Shown in pieces: positions 47,401 to 57,900 of a stretch of 64,000 nt of DNA. The stretch's first letter is position 1. Each line of letters opens with the position of its first letter. The notes below the pieces were generated by a model, which was given only the letters and a program-made list of their open reading frames with translations, had not been told where the DNA came from and made no database searches. This DNA comes from Porites lobata (taxonomy: Eukaryota; Cnidaria; Anthozoa; Scleractinia; Poritidae), in assembly GCA_942486035.1 (NCBI GenBank), contig CALNXK010000108.1:601001-665000 (forward strand). The letters run 5' to 3'. The position numbers and the translations under genes are program-made.

Positions 47401-48948
47401 TACAAGGTGATAGACATCTGGGAGTGTGATTTTAAGAAAGAATTGAAGCAGAATAAACCTCTGTTGGATTTGGTAGAGAATATGACTTGGATAGAGTCGT
47501 CAGATCCAAGAAATGCATTCTATGGTGGACGAACGGGGATGGCAAAATGTTTTCACAAAGCAGAAGGGGAGCAGATTCTATACGAAGATTTCACGAGTTT
47601 GTATCCAACCATCAACAAGTATGGGACGTATCCAATTGGACATCCACAAATCTTAGTAAATCGACCTGATCAAGATATTCATAGCTACCTTGGTATGGCA
47701 AAAGTAGATGTCATTGCCCCAGAGAACTTGCTACACCCAGTACTTCCTGTGAAGCTAAATGGAAAATTAATGTTTCCGTTATGTAAGAAATGTGTTGAAG
47801 AACAACTGGACCGCCCCTGGCATGAAAGAACCAACCTTTGCCCTCATAGCGATAATGATCGTGTAATGACAGGTGAGCGGTGTACACCAGAATTACAGAA
47901 AGCGGTTGAGAAAGGATATCACATCCTAAAACTCCACGAGGTCTGGCATTTTCCTGAGGCGCCGCGGAAGCAGGGTTTGTTTGCACCCTATGTGAATACT
48001 TGGTTAAGGTACAAAACAGAAGCAAGTAGATGGCCGAGTCGCTGTGATACACAGGAAAAGAAAGATCAGTATGTTAAAGATTTTGAAGAAAAAGAGGGCA
48101 TCAAGTTAGACAACATGGTGAAAAATCATGGCAGGAAACAGTTATCGAAACTGGTGTTGAACTCGTGAGTGTCTTTTGTTTTGTAATGTTTTGTTTTGAT
48201 GACATACTCGCTAATCTGATATCTCTTTCTCTTGCTTTTCTAGCTTTTGGGGGAAATTTGGTGAAAACGAGCACAGGGTTCAAACACTATCAATCCAAGA
48301 TGAAGAAAGATGGCAAAAGTTGATTCAAGATGACTCTGTGATAATCAAAGATGTTCGTATCATAAGCCAAGATATCTTAGAGGTGAATGTGATGAAACAT
48401 GAAGATGCATGTGAAGGTGGACGAAAAAAAAAACATCTTCATTGCGTGTTTGACTACGGCATTGGCACGTCTTAAATTGTATGCTGAATTAGAAAAGCTA
48501 GAAGAACAAGTGTTGTATTACGACACCGACTCTGTGATTTATAGCTGGAAACAAGACCAGCCTCACATACCAACGGGTGTTTTCTTAGGTCAAATGACAG
48601 ATGAATTACAAGGAGATACAATTGTAGACTTTGGATCAGCAGGGCCTAAATCCTATTGTTATCTAACAGCGAGTGGTAAATCTGAATGCAAAAACAAAGG
48701 CATCAAGAGTTGTTATGAAATCAACCAGGTGTTAAACTGTAACTCTATAATGAACCACATTCAACAAGAACTCACAAACCCGTAGACGTGTGATGAACAT
48801 TGAAAATAAGAATCATTTTGTTAGAGATAACACTTATAAAACAGTCCGATTGAAAGATTTGGTCACAGTGTTTGGAGTGAACGGGGATGAGAGAGTGGTA
48901 GAAAAAGACACTGGATTTTCATACCCCTATGGATATGTGAGACTTTAA
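44474..48948 (+). pseudogene. Virus-like protein-primed family-B DNA polymerase polyprotein
   Basis: Would replicate a linear DNA genome. Order: C2H2-type zinc finger (CLYCDTSFTRLDNCRNH), an acidic linker and an unassigned ~250-residue domain (44769-45692, longest open piece), a Cys/His-rich domain (45809-45960) with a coiled coil after it, 3'-5' exonuclease (Exo I DIEC at ~46341; Exo II around FDGVF ~46530; Exo III YCKSD ~46900), and polymerase palm (motif A DFTSLYP ~47588; motif B at 48150-48260, split by an intron; motif C YYDTDS at 48516-48533). Frameshifts or stops occur near 44645, 44755, 45690, 45770, 46148, 46327, 46520, 46980, 47225, 48420 and 48783. Related to Polinton/adintovirus or linear-plasmid polymerases; no integrase, capsid or ATPase is nearby. 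Confidence 0.85.
48165..48243 (+). other. Spliceosomal intron inside polymerase motif B
   Basis: 79 bp with a strong donor GTGAGT, a branch-like CTAAT 33 bases before the end, the pyrimidine tract CTCTTTCTCTTGCTTTTC and acceptor TAG. Removing it keeps the frame and rejoins the two halves of the conserved motif B without gain or loss of a codon. Without splicing, the frame stops at TGA just inside it. Other lesions in the gene are small indels or substitutions; this one has all the marks of an intron. Confidence 0.85.
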
Positions 48949-49080
48949 AGCATGGACGTGATTTTCAGTAGGCTAGTTGAGATGCATGTAATAACAAGTA
49001 GGGTAAGATAGCATGGTGGTGTAAACATGAATTAAAAATGTGTGATTTTTACATTGTGTGAATTCTTGATCCCACTCCAA

Positions 49081-49168
49081 CCCCTAGCCCTAACACTAAC
49101 CCTAACCTAACCCTTGCCCTAGCCCCACTCCCTTGCCCTAACCTCACTCCCTTTTCCCTAGCCCCTCA
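49081..49168 (-). repeat. Telomere-like CCCTAA-rich tract
   Basis: Degenerate units including CCCTAACACTAACCCTAACC, with variants CCCTTGCCCTAGCCCC. The animal telomere repeat TTAGGG is readable on the minus strand but only in a few copies, so this is an interstitial remnant or a C-rich simple repeat. Confidence 0.6.
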
Positions 49169-49284
49169 CACTCCAACAGAGATTGCGAGGGTCTGGACCC
49201 CAGCGAGGGAGCATTGCTGACTCAGCGTTTTTCAGACATAAAAGGCATAATGATTTTAGCGTACGTGTCAAACTAGCAATCACA

Positions 49285-49962
49285 ATGCAGACGGTATCCA
49301 TGCAGGATTTGGAACAATTTTCATACTGGCAAGAAACCGAGGAAGATGAAGTTAGTTTAAATGATATTTTGGAGACGTCGATAAGCAATTTTACTGCTCT
49401 TCGGCGCTCTATTTCCAATTACACCCATTTTAGGGAGGAAGCTCGTCAGCTAATGCTGAATGTCTACCACCGACATGAGGTTGGGGTGCATGGGATGGAT
49501 AAATCTCTCATGTCTTCCCTCCCGGCGTGGCCCATGATCACATCAGAGGTTCTGATCTGGCTGAACAGGATAAGAAGGCGGATGTCGGCAAACCCGAAGG
49601 CTTCCAATCCATGGACGATAGAGGTGAAGCGTGACCTCCCCCAAGAAATATTTGAAGTTTTAGTGAAGTCTGTGCAGGGGGCGCCTTCAGCTTTTGGGGT
49701 GTCAGTGGAGGACAATGTGATTAAATACACTAAAAAAAATCGTCTCCTGCGCGATTTCTCGAAGCTTTGTGGCATCCCTCAGAGTGAAGTCGCCAATAAA
49801 CTTAAGAAAAGCTTTGGCGGGAACCGTAAAGGTTTTAAAGCAGAGGTGCTTGCGAGCAGTGAAAAGCCTTTTTCTATATGCTACAATTGCAAACGAAAGC
49901 AGCTAACTCTAGTTTGCAATTATGGATGTTGGAATGAGTTTGGGTACAGTTTTCATGGGTAG
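49285..49962 (+). CDS. Unrecognised 225-aa protein
   Basis: Intact frame from ATG 49285 (the frame is open ~100 bp further 5' but without ATG). The N-terminal part is acidic and helical (FSYWQETEEDEVSLNDIL), then NYTHFREEARQLMLNVYHRH, a basic helix WLNRIRRRMSANPKASNPW, a hydrophobic segment DLPQEIFEVLVKSV, and a basic helical segment with CGIPQSEVANKLKKSFGG. The C-terminus has C-x2-C-x7-C-x3-C (CYNCKRKQLTLVCNYGC), a possible zinc site. No family recognised. Its codon integrity contrasts with the decayed polymerase upstream; it may belong to the same virus-like or transposon source as the genes at 51-62 kb. Confidence 0.55.
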   Translation: MQTVSMQDLEQFSYWQETEEDEVSLNDILETSISNFTALRRSISNYTHFREEARQLMLNVYHRHEVGVHGMDKSLMSSLPAWPMITSEVLIWLNRIRRRMSANPKASNPWTIEVKRDLPQEIFEVLVKSVQGAPSAFGVSVEDNVIKYTKKNRLLRDFSKLCGIPQSEVANKLKKSFGGNRKGFKAEVLASSEKPFSICYNCKRKQLTLVCNYGCWNEFGYSFHG

Positions 49963-50042
49963 TAAAATATGACATTTAATTACCTTCTCTTTTTTTTTCT
50001 CTTACTATAAAATATACAAACTATTTTTAAGTGTTTTAATTT

Positions 50043-50222
50043 CAGGGGCAGATCTAGGGGGAGGGTGCAGGGGGTGCACACCCTCCCCCCCCCGAGATGA
50101 CCTATTGTTTTCTAATACAACTGGTATTCCGCCCCCCAAAAAAACTATGTGGTTTGTTGGTGTTGAAGTAGAGCAAGAGACGAGTGCACCCCCTCCTAAA
50201 AAAAATCCTGGATCCGCCCCAG
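50043..50222. mobile_element. hAT-like MITE, 180 bp
   Basis: CAGGGGCAGATCTAGGGGGA at the left and, inverted, CTGGGGCGGATCCAGGATTT at the right, followed on both arms by a purine-rich run and GGGGGTGCAC. This terminal pattern is common in non-autonomous hAT elements. Target duplication not evident. Confidence 0.6.
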
Positions 50223-51119
50223 AACTTTGTTACCAATGCATTGTAACTGATGAACTTGTCTTTCTGCCCAAAAGTGACTGCTTCTAAGTAGCAGAAAAGT
50301 TATGCGGCAAAATCAGAAATTTGCGGGCATCACTTCTTGTTTTTGATGTGGAGTACGTTGTAAGACTGTTGGATCAGCGCTGTGCTCATATTTTTGCACC
50401 AGACAAAATTCTACAGAATCTGGAGCAAGGTGATACAAGTGTTTTTCTTCTTTGTTTTTTTTCAAGAAGTTAGAAGTCTGTTACTTCTGGGGCCGAAGAA
50501 GTCTCTTACAAGATTTCCAATGAATAAATTATAATTACAGTGACCACTAGCCACTGCTCCCTAATGAAGCAATATATCACTGACTGTTAAGTCCAGAGGG
50601 GGCTGGGCTGGGATTTCAGGGTGAATGAATGTTTTTTTCTCAGGGTTGTTATCTCACATAATAAAGTGCTTGCCTGACATCAAAGTATGCCTTTCTTAGA
50701 CATCTTGATCATAAGCCTTGCTGGGGGACAAACAACTGGGTCAAATATGCAAACCCCAACCCACCTTCTGAGAATCTCCAAAGTACATTTTTCATTGCTA
50801 ATATTTACAGATGATTACAGTATATAATATATGTAACGTTTCAAAATATCTCAAGGAAACACTCGAGACAACTCTCAGAGTGGCCACTATTCAGTGCATT
50901 ATGGCCTGTTAAATCACGGTAAAGTTACATAAAATGCAGTTGTGTGCAGTCATTTGTCACTCAACAGATTATACAAGAAATGCTGAAGTTTCTGAAGCAA
51001 AAACAGATAACAGCTAATTGCAAAGATCACATGCTGTTTACTTACCCCAATAATGTGTTGGCTGCAGTTGACGCTTCATGTAACTTCACCTTTTCATGAT
51101 TTTAAATACTTTCCTGAGA
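50223..51119. other. No gene seen
   Basis: AT-rich 3' flank of the minus-strand gene ending at 51120; no clear AATAAA on the minus strand close to the stop. Confidence 0.45.
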
Positions 51120-53181
51120 CTAAGATAATCCTGCAACAATTTTCCCTTCTTTTACACTTTTATGGATTAGTGTCATAAGATGATCACCACATAAACAACA
51201 GCTTTGGTCAGCAGGATGAGCTTTATGTAGTCCACAGTAACAATAGTTACTGTCATTAAAAACCCTTTGGGGAATGTAAACATTTTTACTAGGAGTGTAA
51301 GAACAAGGTTCATGATGCTGTTCAGGTAACCAAAGTAACATAATAAATTCATGCCTGAAAATTTCAGCCTATCGATTCTGGTAGGTGGTGTTTGCACTCA
51401 ACTTTTGCAAAGCTATATGCTTAGCTTCTCTACCTCCCATTGTTACTGTTAAAAGACCTTGACCGTATTTATCATAGACTTGCCTGGCATGAGCAGGCAC
51501 AACATGACCAGTGGTCCAGATGGTGGGATTTACTGAGGTGGGTAACAGTAGTGCATTGGCGCGATAGTACTCTTGTGCTAAGGTCGGAAGTTGCTCAAGA
51601 TGAGTATCTTCCACTTCAAATCGATTGATGATTGAGCACGAATCCCTCAGTCTTAACCCAACATAAGCAAGGGTGAGGACAGTCTGCTGTTGTTTTTTAC
51701 TGTCTCCTTCCTGCCTCAAAAATGTCAACAACCTTGCAAAGTTGTGACAAAACAACCGTGACTCTTTGCCCGTAAAACGATACTGTAAATCCCCCGACTT
51801 ACCCTGTGTTTCGTCAAACCATTTTCGAACCTTTTTGGCCAAGCGACCAGCCTTCACTTCACATTTGAGAGCAGTGACCACTCTCCCTAGACAGGTTTCC
51901 TGTGGGACCTCTGCAAATGTTTTGCAGGTTGCTGGTATGTTGGATTTGGCCACTGCCTCCTTTAACAATACTTTGAAAAAATACCCCCAAGCATTATTTT
52001 TGAGATGAAGTGGCTCTACATGAGCTTTGTTAATTAACTTACCCACCAAAGGAAGACATTCTTGACGGCTCTTTTGACGAGCTATAAATTCTGTTACTTT
52101 AGTTCTCTTCTGTTTTCTGGACAAAGGTTTCCCATCCAGTGAGGACTTCAAAGAATCTACTTTTTCAACAATCTTCAGTCTACTTGAATACTCCCAGGGT
52201 TTCCATTTGCAAATGACGAAAAGAATGTAGCAGAATTGCTTAGCTCCCCACCAAGCATTGCAAGCAATTTCATGTCATTGGGAAGCTCCTCAAAATGAAA
52301 TGACACTTTTAAACCATTAATTTCAAATATACGTCCATCTAAATCTACAATTTGTTTGCATACAGAATTTAAGTACTTTTTTAAAATAGGAGACGTCTCC
52401 TCTACATTAGCACCAAAGACAAAAAAATTGTCACTGCTGGATGCCAGTCTCTTTCCTACATTCAGAAAACTAATAAGGAATGAACAAGCAGATTCATTTT
52501 TACCAAAAGGACATCCATCTCCCCCAAATGCAACAAGAAACCTACCCTTTGTTTCCCCTAACCATTTCAATGCACCTTTGCGTTTCCCCTGCATATTTAA
52601 GTAAAATTTTGCTAGCCGTGGTAAATACTCACGTAAATCTCTAAAGCACCCATTAATATTTTCATCATCTATGTCAGTAGAGAATTCTTCCTCAATATAA
52701 TAAACCTTTCCTATGTCAATCTTTTTAATTTCACTTACAAGAGAATTGTAAGTGATAAGTTTTGCTATGGGGCAGTTTGGCATAAGATTAATTGCTGTTT
52801 TACCCCCCCTCTTTAAATTACTGGACTTCATTGAGGATGCCTGCCTCACAGCTTGATATTTCCTTTTCCCCTTTACCCCAGAAGTGTAGTAAGTAGCTAT
52901 ACTTCGCAATATATTATCTTTTGAACATTGAAATTCTGCCAACTGCCTTCGCTTACATTGCTTAATGACATAATTCGTAACCTTACTGTTAGATAATATA
53001 TAATCACCAAGCACACTAGTTTTGCATTTTTTAGAAACAGTGTGGAAGAGACCATCAAGTGCAGGTCTTTTGTTAGACTTTGTTCCTCCATGAATCTTCA
53101 TGGCAGCCTGAAATCTTTCTCTACATCTACGCTGTAGTGTCTGAAGTGAGACAGTGTTCGTTGGTGGACGTACACGTGTCA
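51120..53181 (-). pseudogene. Exon 3 of unknown three-exon gene (D-D-E candidate)
   Basis: Main coding exon, ~687 codons, ending TAG at 51120-51122. A basic N-terminal part (LQTLQRRCRERFQAAMKIHG) is followed by a mixed region and then FLVAFGGDGCPFGKN, ELPNDMKLLAMLGGEL and, ~270 residues later, TMGGREAKHIALQKL. Asp, Asp and Glu in these blocks (~residues 300, 377, 655 of the predicted protein) could form an RNase H-fold transposase triad with a large insertion before the Glu; this is inference. The C-terminus has CYCGLHK and CCLCGDHLM, a likely zinc site. Two lesions: a one-base shift near 52185 and a TAG at 51369-51371 in a conserved-looking block. Otherwise intact, so recently inactivated or an assembly error. 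Confidence 0.7.
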
Positions 53182-53333
53182 CTGTTTAAAAACAGAGAGT
53201 AAAGATTATGGTCTGTTACTTTTCATATTTTTAAATTTATATCAGCAGATAAATGTCATACACATGGGCCTCCTTTAATTCAAACAAATATTTTCTCATA
53301 CAAAAATGACAAAGTCATCTATCTTTATTTCAC
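53182..53333 (-). other. Intron 2 of three-exon gene
   Basis: 152 bp. On the minus strand: donor GAAG|GTGAAAT, acceptor CTCTGTTTTTAAACAG|TGACA. Splicing splits a valine codon (G|TG) and keeps the frame between exons 2 and 3. Confidence 0.75.
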
Positions 53334-53406
53334 CTTCAGGGGTGTGAACAGTGTGAACATTCTTTTCTTGACTCTCAGCTGACAGACATTCTCCAAGTTC
53401 TTTTTT
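53334..53406 (-). pseudogene. Exon 2 of three-exon gene
   Basis: 73 bp encoding KKELGECLSAESQEKNVHTV and four more residues. Preceded by acceptor ATTTTTCAG and followed by donor AAG|GTGAAA. It starts in phase 0 and ends in phase 1, matching exons 1 and 3 exactly. The short acidic peptide continues the coiled coil started in exon 1. Confidence 0.7.
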
Positions 53407-53451
53407 CTGAAAAATATTATTTTGGTTTACACCTAAGTATAAGTAAGAGGT

Positions 53452-54298
53452 TGAGTCACGCTGGGCCAACCTTTCCCAAAAATGTTTTTCAAGTTATATT
53501 TGTAGCATGTTGCTTTTAAAATCTGTTTTGATCAGATTTTTTTATTTCGATTGTTCAATGGGAGGTTTCAACAGGACATGCAATTACGACCAGGCTGATT
53601 ATCAAAGATTTTGCCATCTCATATCTTATTTGTGGCCGCCCTTGTAATATCACAGCAAGCTGGCAAAAAGCATTCCGTTGTTTTTAAAACCTTGTACCCA
53701 TTCATTCAAAACCATAGTCTCTAAATGTACAATTGTACTTGCTAAAGTCTGTTAGTATAATTTTGAAGAAATACTAATGTCTTTAACACATTGTTGTCAA
53801 AATGAAAGAGCTAAAAAGATTCTGTGTTTATGAATGTAAATAGATATTAATGTATTCCAAATATTACATTGCATTGAGTCATGCTGGGGCCAACCTTCCC
53901 CAAAAATGTTTTTCGAGTTTTATTTGTGGCATGTTGCTTTTAAAATCTATTTGATCAGATTTTTTTATTTCGATTGTTCAATGGGAGGTTTCAACAGGAC
54001 ATGCAATTATGACCAGGCTGATTATCAAAGATTATGCCATATCATATCTTATTTGTGGCCGCCCTTGTAATATCACAGCAAGCTGGCAAAAAGCATTCCG
54101 TTGTTTTTAAAACCTTGTACCCATTCATTCAAAACCATAGTCTCTACATGTACAATTGTACTTGCTTAAATCTGTCTGTATAATATTGGAGAAATACTAA
54201 TGTCTTTAAAACATTGTTGTCAAAATGAAAGAGCTAAAAAGATTCTGTGTTTATGAATGTCAATAGATATTAATATATTCCAAATATTGCATTGCGCA
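53452..54298. repeat. 424-bp tandem duplication in intron 1
   Basis: Two head-to-tail copies, starting at 'gagtca[c/t]gctgg' at 53452 and 53876, ~95% identical by eye. Non-coding. Lies within intron 1 of the minus-strand gene, between exon 2 and the BEL insertion. Confidence 0.9.
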
Positions 54299-54636
54299 CA
54301 GTAGTGTGGATTTCTCATCTTTACTTTTGATTCTCTGTATTAAATAACAGAATTTAACAAGCAACGGTGTTTACTGTATATCAAATGCCGATTTCTCCTC
54401 ACTTGCGTGACTACATGTATTGTTTTTGACTAAGAGGAATCTCTTACAGGATCGTGTTACAAATTAATGTCGATCTGTGTTAAAAAAAAAGGCCCGATAT
54501 CGGATAGAAAAAAAAACCTTTCGATTAAATGATCACCTACAGATATGCAAAGAATAAGAAAGAATAGGTAAACATGAGAAGGAAATCAAACCTCCTTCCA
54601 ACCCTCGTTGCAATCGTATGTTAAAATTGTAAGCAG

Positions 54637-54879
54637 TGTTAGGGCCCATCGTCGTACTCGTACTCGGGTCATTAAAAGCCCCTTGAGACTGGACCTGTGA
54701 GAGTAGAATAAATTATGTAGATAACACGTCACGTGACTTCCTTGCTAGTCGCTCGTAGATTTGTTGTAAGTCGGGTTCCCGGGCAGTACATCAACGTGTT
54801 GTAAATCGGTGTATTGTAAATCGAGCGGATTAAAGTTGTGTTCAAGCGTTCAAGTTTGTATTCCATCGCTTCCTTAACA
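54637..54879 (+). repeat. BEL 5' LTR
   Basis: 243 bp, TGTTAGGGCC...CCTTAACA. The motif 'cgtgttgtaaatcggtgtattgtaaatcgag' contains an internal short repeat. A TATA-like AATAAATTATG lies at ~54708. The ATG at 54879 overlaps the LTR end and the primer site, so it is unlikely to be the start. Confidence 0.95.
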
Positions 54880-54897
54880 TGGTCCTTCGAGCCGGAT
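54880..54897 (+). promoter_or_regulatory. BEL primer binding site
   Basis: TGGTCCTTCGAGCCGGAT directly follows the LTR; TGG at its start pairs with the CCA of a tRNA 3' end. Which tRNA was not determined. Confidence 0.75.
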
Positions 54898-54962
54898 ACA
54901 AGGTGACATTTGAACAGTTAATTTGTAATTCTTCGCAAGGTCATCACCACGTGGGCGATAAG

Positions 54963-57900
54963 ATGGCCGCCAGTCCAAAGACCGAAAATGATGATTTATC
55001 GCAACTTACAGTCGATCAGCTGCGAAAGCTGCTTCAAGAAAAGGGATTACCAACTACTGGAAAAAAGAAGGTCTTGATTGAAAGGTTGGTAGACGATTCA
55101 AAGTCAAATGTTGTCAAACCAGAGTCGAAGGAAGAAATGAATCTTGCTGAGTCAGCGGAGTCTTCGAGTGAAGTAGAAATTCAAGAGATTAACTCGATCA
55201 GACGCAAAGCCAAAGCCTTGCAAATAGATATGGACGGGCTGATTCGGGAAATTTCGGAGCTTAGTCTAAGTACAAGTAACAAAGTGAAAGTAAAGCTGAG
55301 AATTGAAAGACTTACCGTGCACAGAGAGAAATATCTTCAGCTGAGAAATGAAATAGTCGCGCTGATCGCGGAGGATATGATAGAAGAAGAACTTCGCAAA
55401 TGGGGAGATCTTTTACGTGCGGTGGATAAAGCTATCGATGTTGCTCATGAATACCTCCAAAAGGATTCCAAAGTGGAAGATCATCAGTCTTCAAAAGAAA
55501 ATACACATACTGACAGTCGTCAATCGTCAAGTCTTAAATTGCCCAGGATTGAACTGCCAAAGTTTAATGGGGATGTGTTGAAATTTCAAAACTTCTGGGA
55601 CCAGTTTAAAGCCGCAGTGCATAAGAACGATGACTTACCCAAAGTACAGAAGTTTACTTACCTACGCTCAGTGCTTACTGGTAATGCTTTGCAAACAATA
55701 GAAGGATTTGAAGTAACTGGAGCAAATTATCAAGCAGCGGTCCATTGCCTCCAACACAGGTATGGAAGAAAACGTATGATAATCTCATCTCTTGTGAAAT
55801 CTGTCATCCAGATGGATGCTAAGTCGGCGATCAGTGCATCCGCCCTTAGAGATCTTTATGACACATTTATGAATAGAACCAGAGCCTTAGAAGCGCTTGG
55901 TGAAGATCCAACGAGTCATGGTTGTATTTTGTTACCCATCTTTGAGACCAAGTTGCCACCTCAGTTACTAGAAAAATGGGAGTTGGAGCTTGCAGACACT
56001 CAAGAGGATAAAATAGATCTTGAGTTGTTTTTCAAATTTCTGAACCGCCAAGTTGTATCCAAAGAAGCGGGGAAGAGAGGTTGTAATGTGAACAATACCC
56101 AAAGCAATAAGGGTAGAGATAACAGAAGAAAGCCGTCATTTCCTCGAATTGGTGAGGATGGAGCGTATACAGCCTCTGCATTACTTGGTGAGGCACGCGA
56201 GCTAACTGGTCCAAGCTGCAATTTCTGTAAGGAAGGTCACGAGTCGCCAAATTGCCCAGTTTTCAATGACAAGTCATTAGATGACAGGTGGAAGCTAGTT
56301 CAAGAGAATAAACTATGTTTCAATTGTTTAAAGCCTAGCAACCACAAGCACTTTTCCAAGATTTGTCGCCAACCTAAGTGTTCTGTGGCAAATTGTGGCC
56401 GCCGTCATCACAAATTGTTACATGGTCAGCAGTTAGTGGCTACACCCCAGCAGCCTTCCAACATCAGTTTAAGTGGGTTAGCTTCAGCTAAACCTGCATT
56501 GCCCTTGAAGGAAACACTGCTACAGACAGCGTTGGCGAGGTTAACTGTTAATGGTCAAGAAATGACAGTCCGTGTTTTGCTAGACTCTGGTAGTCAACGT
56601 TCATATGTGCGCAAGAGCATTGCAGAGTCCCTTGGCTTGCAAGGTCCCTCAGAGTTATTAAGTGTTACAATGCTCGGTGGAACAACTAGTGAAACCAAGA
56701 GATTGCAGAGAGTTAAATTTGCACTTTCGCCAATGAAAGGAAATTCCAAGGTGGAGATGGAGGCCCTTGCTATTCCCAAGATTTGTAACCCCCTCGGGCC
56801 AGTGCAGTTAGACTTTCGTAAGAACTCTCATCTTCAAGGTTTAACTCTCGCAGATTCCTACCCTCGCGATTCCGTCCAAGTAGACGTCCTTATTGGTGCA
56901 GACTTTTACTACTCGTTCATAACTAGGTTGTACAAGAAAGGTAGTTCATCTGAGTCACTTGTTGCTGTTGAATCTCATCTCGGGTGGATTCTTACCGGAC
57001 AAGTAAACCGTTACTCAAGGTATACCACATCCATGCTTACCGTTGTAGAAAACAGTGGACTCACTAAAAGCTTGAAAAGATTCTGGGAACTGGAATCTAT
57101 TGGCATCGCTGAGATTGAAAACACTGTTATTTCCCGGGAGGAGGAAGTTGCTGTTGCTGACTTCAATAGAGGATTGAAATTTGACGGGAAGAACTATGAA
57201 GTACGACTACCGTGGAAAAGTGACCCTCCTAAACTGGAAAGTAACTACATGCAAGCTGTTAGACGTCTGGAAAGCATCGAAAGAAGGTTAAGACATGACC
57301 CTGTGAAAGCTAAAACTTACAATTCTGCAATCAATGAATATGTAGAGAAAGGATTTGCGGAGGTAGTGCCTAACGAGAATGATGAAGATAGAACTGTACG
57401 CTACCTGCCGCATCATGCTGTGTTCCGTGATGACAAAACGACGACTAAGTGCAGAATCGTGTTTGATGCTTCCGCGCGAGAAGGAGATGGTGTTTCTCTC
57501 AACGATTGTGTCCTTCCCGGTCCTGCTTTACAGCCCAACCTTGCATCTGTACTCATTCGATTTCGAACAAACAGAATTGGTCTCATAGCAGATATTGAAA
57601 AGATGTTTCTTCAGGTCAAGCTAGCGCCAGAGGATAGAGACGTTCACCGGTACCTGTGGGGAGATTTACAATTTAACGAAACACCCAAAGTTTATAGAAT
57701 GCAAAGACTGACATTTGGTGTGAACTCCAGTCCATTCCTTGCTATTTCGACGGTCCATGCTCATGCAAAAAAATACGCAGAACTGTTCCCAAGTGCAGTC
57801 CAAGAAATTCTACAAAACATGTATGTGGATGACGTCCTAACAGGAGCCGATACGGTGGACTCGACTGTGAAACTTCAACAAGACATGTCAGAGATCATGA

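Noticed and set aside
44474..48948. Complete Polinton/Maverick
   Set aside because: No integrase, packaging ATPase, protease or capsid gene and no terminal inverted repeats were found around the polymerase.
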